From Alphaproteobacteria bacterium (GTDB lineage Bacteria; Pseudomonadota; Alphaproteobacteria; RS24): DNA of 5,382 nt. The notes beneath the pieces are model-generated. The model searched no databases. It had not been told where the DNA came from and saw only the letters and a program-made list of their open reading frames with translations. The stretch spans positions 1-5,382 of the forward strand of contig JAPPQG010000221.1 in NCBI GenBank assembly GCA_028816945.1. Direction: 5' to 3'. Shown here in pieces: positions 4,916 to 5,382 of this stretch (positions within the stretch are counted from its first letter, which is position 1; the number at the start of each line of letters is the position of its first letter). The position numbers and the translations under genes were made by a program.

Positions 4916-5382
4916 ATGACTGAACAAATAGATAAAACGAAATCGCTTACATCGTTGGAGATTCGTGAAATTCTCAAATATCTCCCACACCGTTATCCAT
5001 TTTTAATGATTGATAGAATTGAGGATATGGTGGGCGAACAAAGTGCTGTTGGCATTAAGAATGTAACAGCGACTGAATCTTGGGTGCAGGGGCATTTCCC
5101 AAATTGGCCTGTTATGCCGGGTGTGCTGATTATTGAATCTATGGCGCAGACAGCCACAGTTTTAGTTGCCCATAATCGGCAAGTCAATGTGGGCGACCAA
5201 GTTGTCTATTTTATGGCACTCGATAAATGCCGTTTTCGCCGCCCTGTTGTGCCGGGCGACCAATTACGCATTGCAGTACAGCAATTAAAGAAAAAGGGAA
5301 ATGTTTGGAAATATCGGGCTGTTGCACGGGTTGGCGATGAAGTAGCGGCTGAATGCGAATATACGGCTATGAATTATAAGAC
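4916..5382 (+). CDS. fabZ: 3-hydroxyacyl-ACP dehydratase FabZ, 3' end cut by the window
   Basis: Hot-dog-fold enzyme of type II fatty-acid synthesis that removes water from 3-hydroxyacyl-ACP to give trans-2-enoyl-ACP in the cytoplasm. 155 codons plus two bases are present with no stop. FabZ proteins usually have 140-160 residues, so only a few should be missing. Signatures: LPHRYPFLMIDRI (residues 23-35), GHFPNWPVMPGVLIIESMAQ (59-78) with catalytic pair His60 and Glu74 (14 apart, as in the family), and FRRPVVPGDQL. The substrate-loop segment TESWVQGHFP differs from the common NEPFFQGHFP. ATG 4916 is preceded by GAGA (4905-4908), a weak site. It lies 56 bases after rpsI on the same strand with no clear terminator between, so read-through from rplM-rpsI is possible. 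FabZ is usually next to lpxD/lpxA; here its upstream neighbour is rpsI. Confidence 0.95.
   Translation, partial: MTEQIDKTKSLTSLEIREILKYLPHRYPFLMIDRIEDMVGEQSAVGIKNVTATESWVQGHFPNWPVMPGVLIIESMAQTATVLVAHNRQVNVGDQVVYFMALDKCRFRRPVVPGDQLRIAVQQLKKKGNVWKYRAVARVGDEVAAECEYTAMNYK

Overview
The window reads as chromosomal DNA of an alphaproteobacterium with moderate GC (mid-40s percent by eye). The lineage call rests on four things: a heme A synthase of the COX15-like alphaproteobacterial type, an L13 that opens with MKTYSAK and carries DCGDNVIV, an S9 with an N-terminal extension followed by [11 protein letters not shown] and a C-terminus ending FQFSKR, and a heme A synthase gene close to rplM-rpsI, an arrangement I recall from other alphaproteobacteria. 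Genus cannot be read from the sequence.

Layout, all on the + strand: tRNA-Pro(GGG) at 54-130; a 226-bp spacer holding a damaged partial copy of the next gene's start, an inverted copy and degenerate short repeats; a membrane-anchored FMN/Fe-S glutamate-synthase-like gene (357-2001), frameshifted by a 130-bp tandem duplication; a small four-helix membrane protein (2043-2390); a 12-bp minisatellite (2382-2461) bridging into ctaA, heme A synthase (2452-3573); a 163-bp spacer with a promoter-like sequence and alternative hairpins; rplM (3737-4198) and rpsI (4200-4859), separated by one base; and fabZ (4916 to the right edge, nearly complete).

Functionally these are housekeeping genes: heme A for cytochrome oxidase, two ribosomal proteins and a fatty-acid dehydratase. 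I see no mobile element, CRISPR array, toxin-antitoxin or defence system, and I do not claim a new multi-gene system.

The unusual theme is local sequence duplication at five places, each with its own unit: a 49-bp direct plus 41-bp inverted copy (181-420), 130 bp x2 (861-1120), about 12 bp x6.5 (2382-2461), 36 bp x2 (3397-3468) and 24 bp x4 (4302-4397). One breaks a gene, one lengthens a membrane helix of heme A synthase, one lengthens the S9 tail, and one builds a chain of TAATG stop/start overlaps ahead of ctaA. The two 130-bp copies differ at 9 positions, 7 of them synonymous, which suggests they came from two functional alleles rather than from a recent simple slippage. A join between strain variants, either in the cell or in a metagenome assembly, must be considered.
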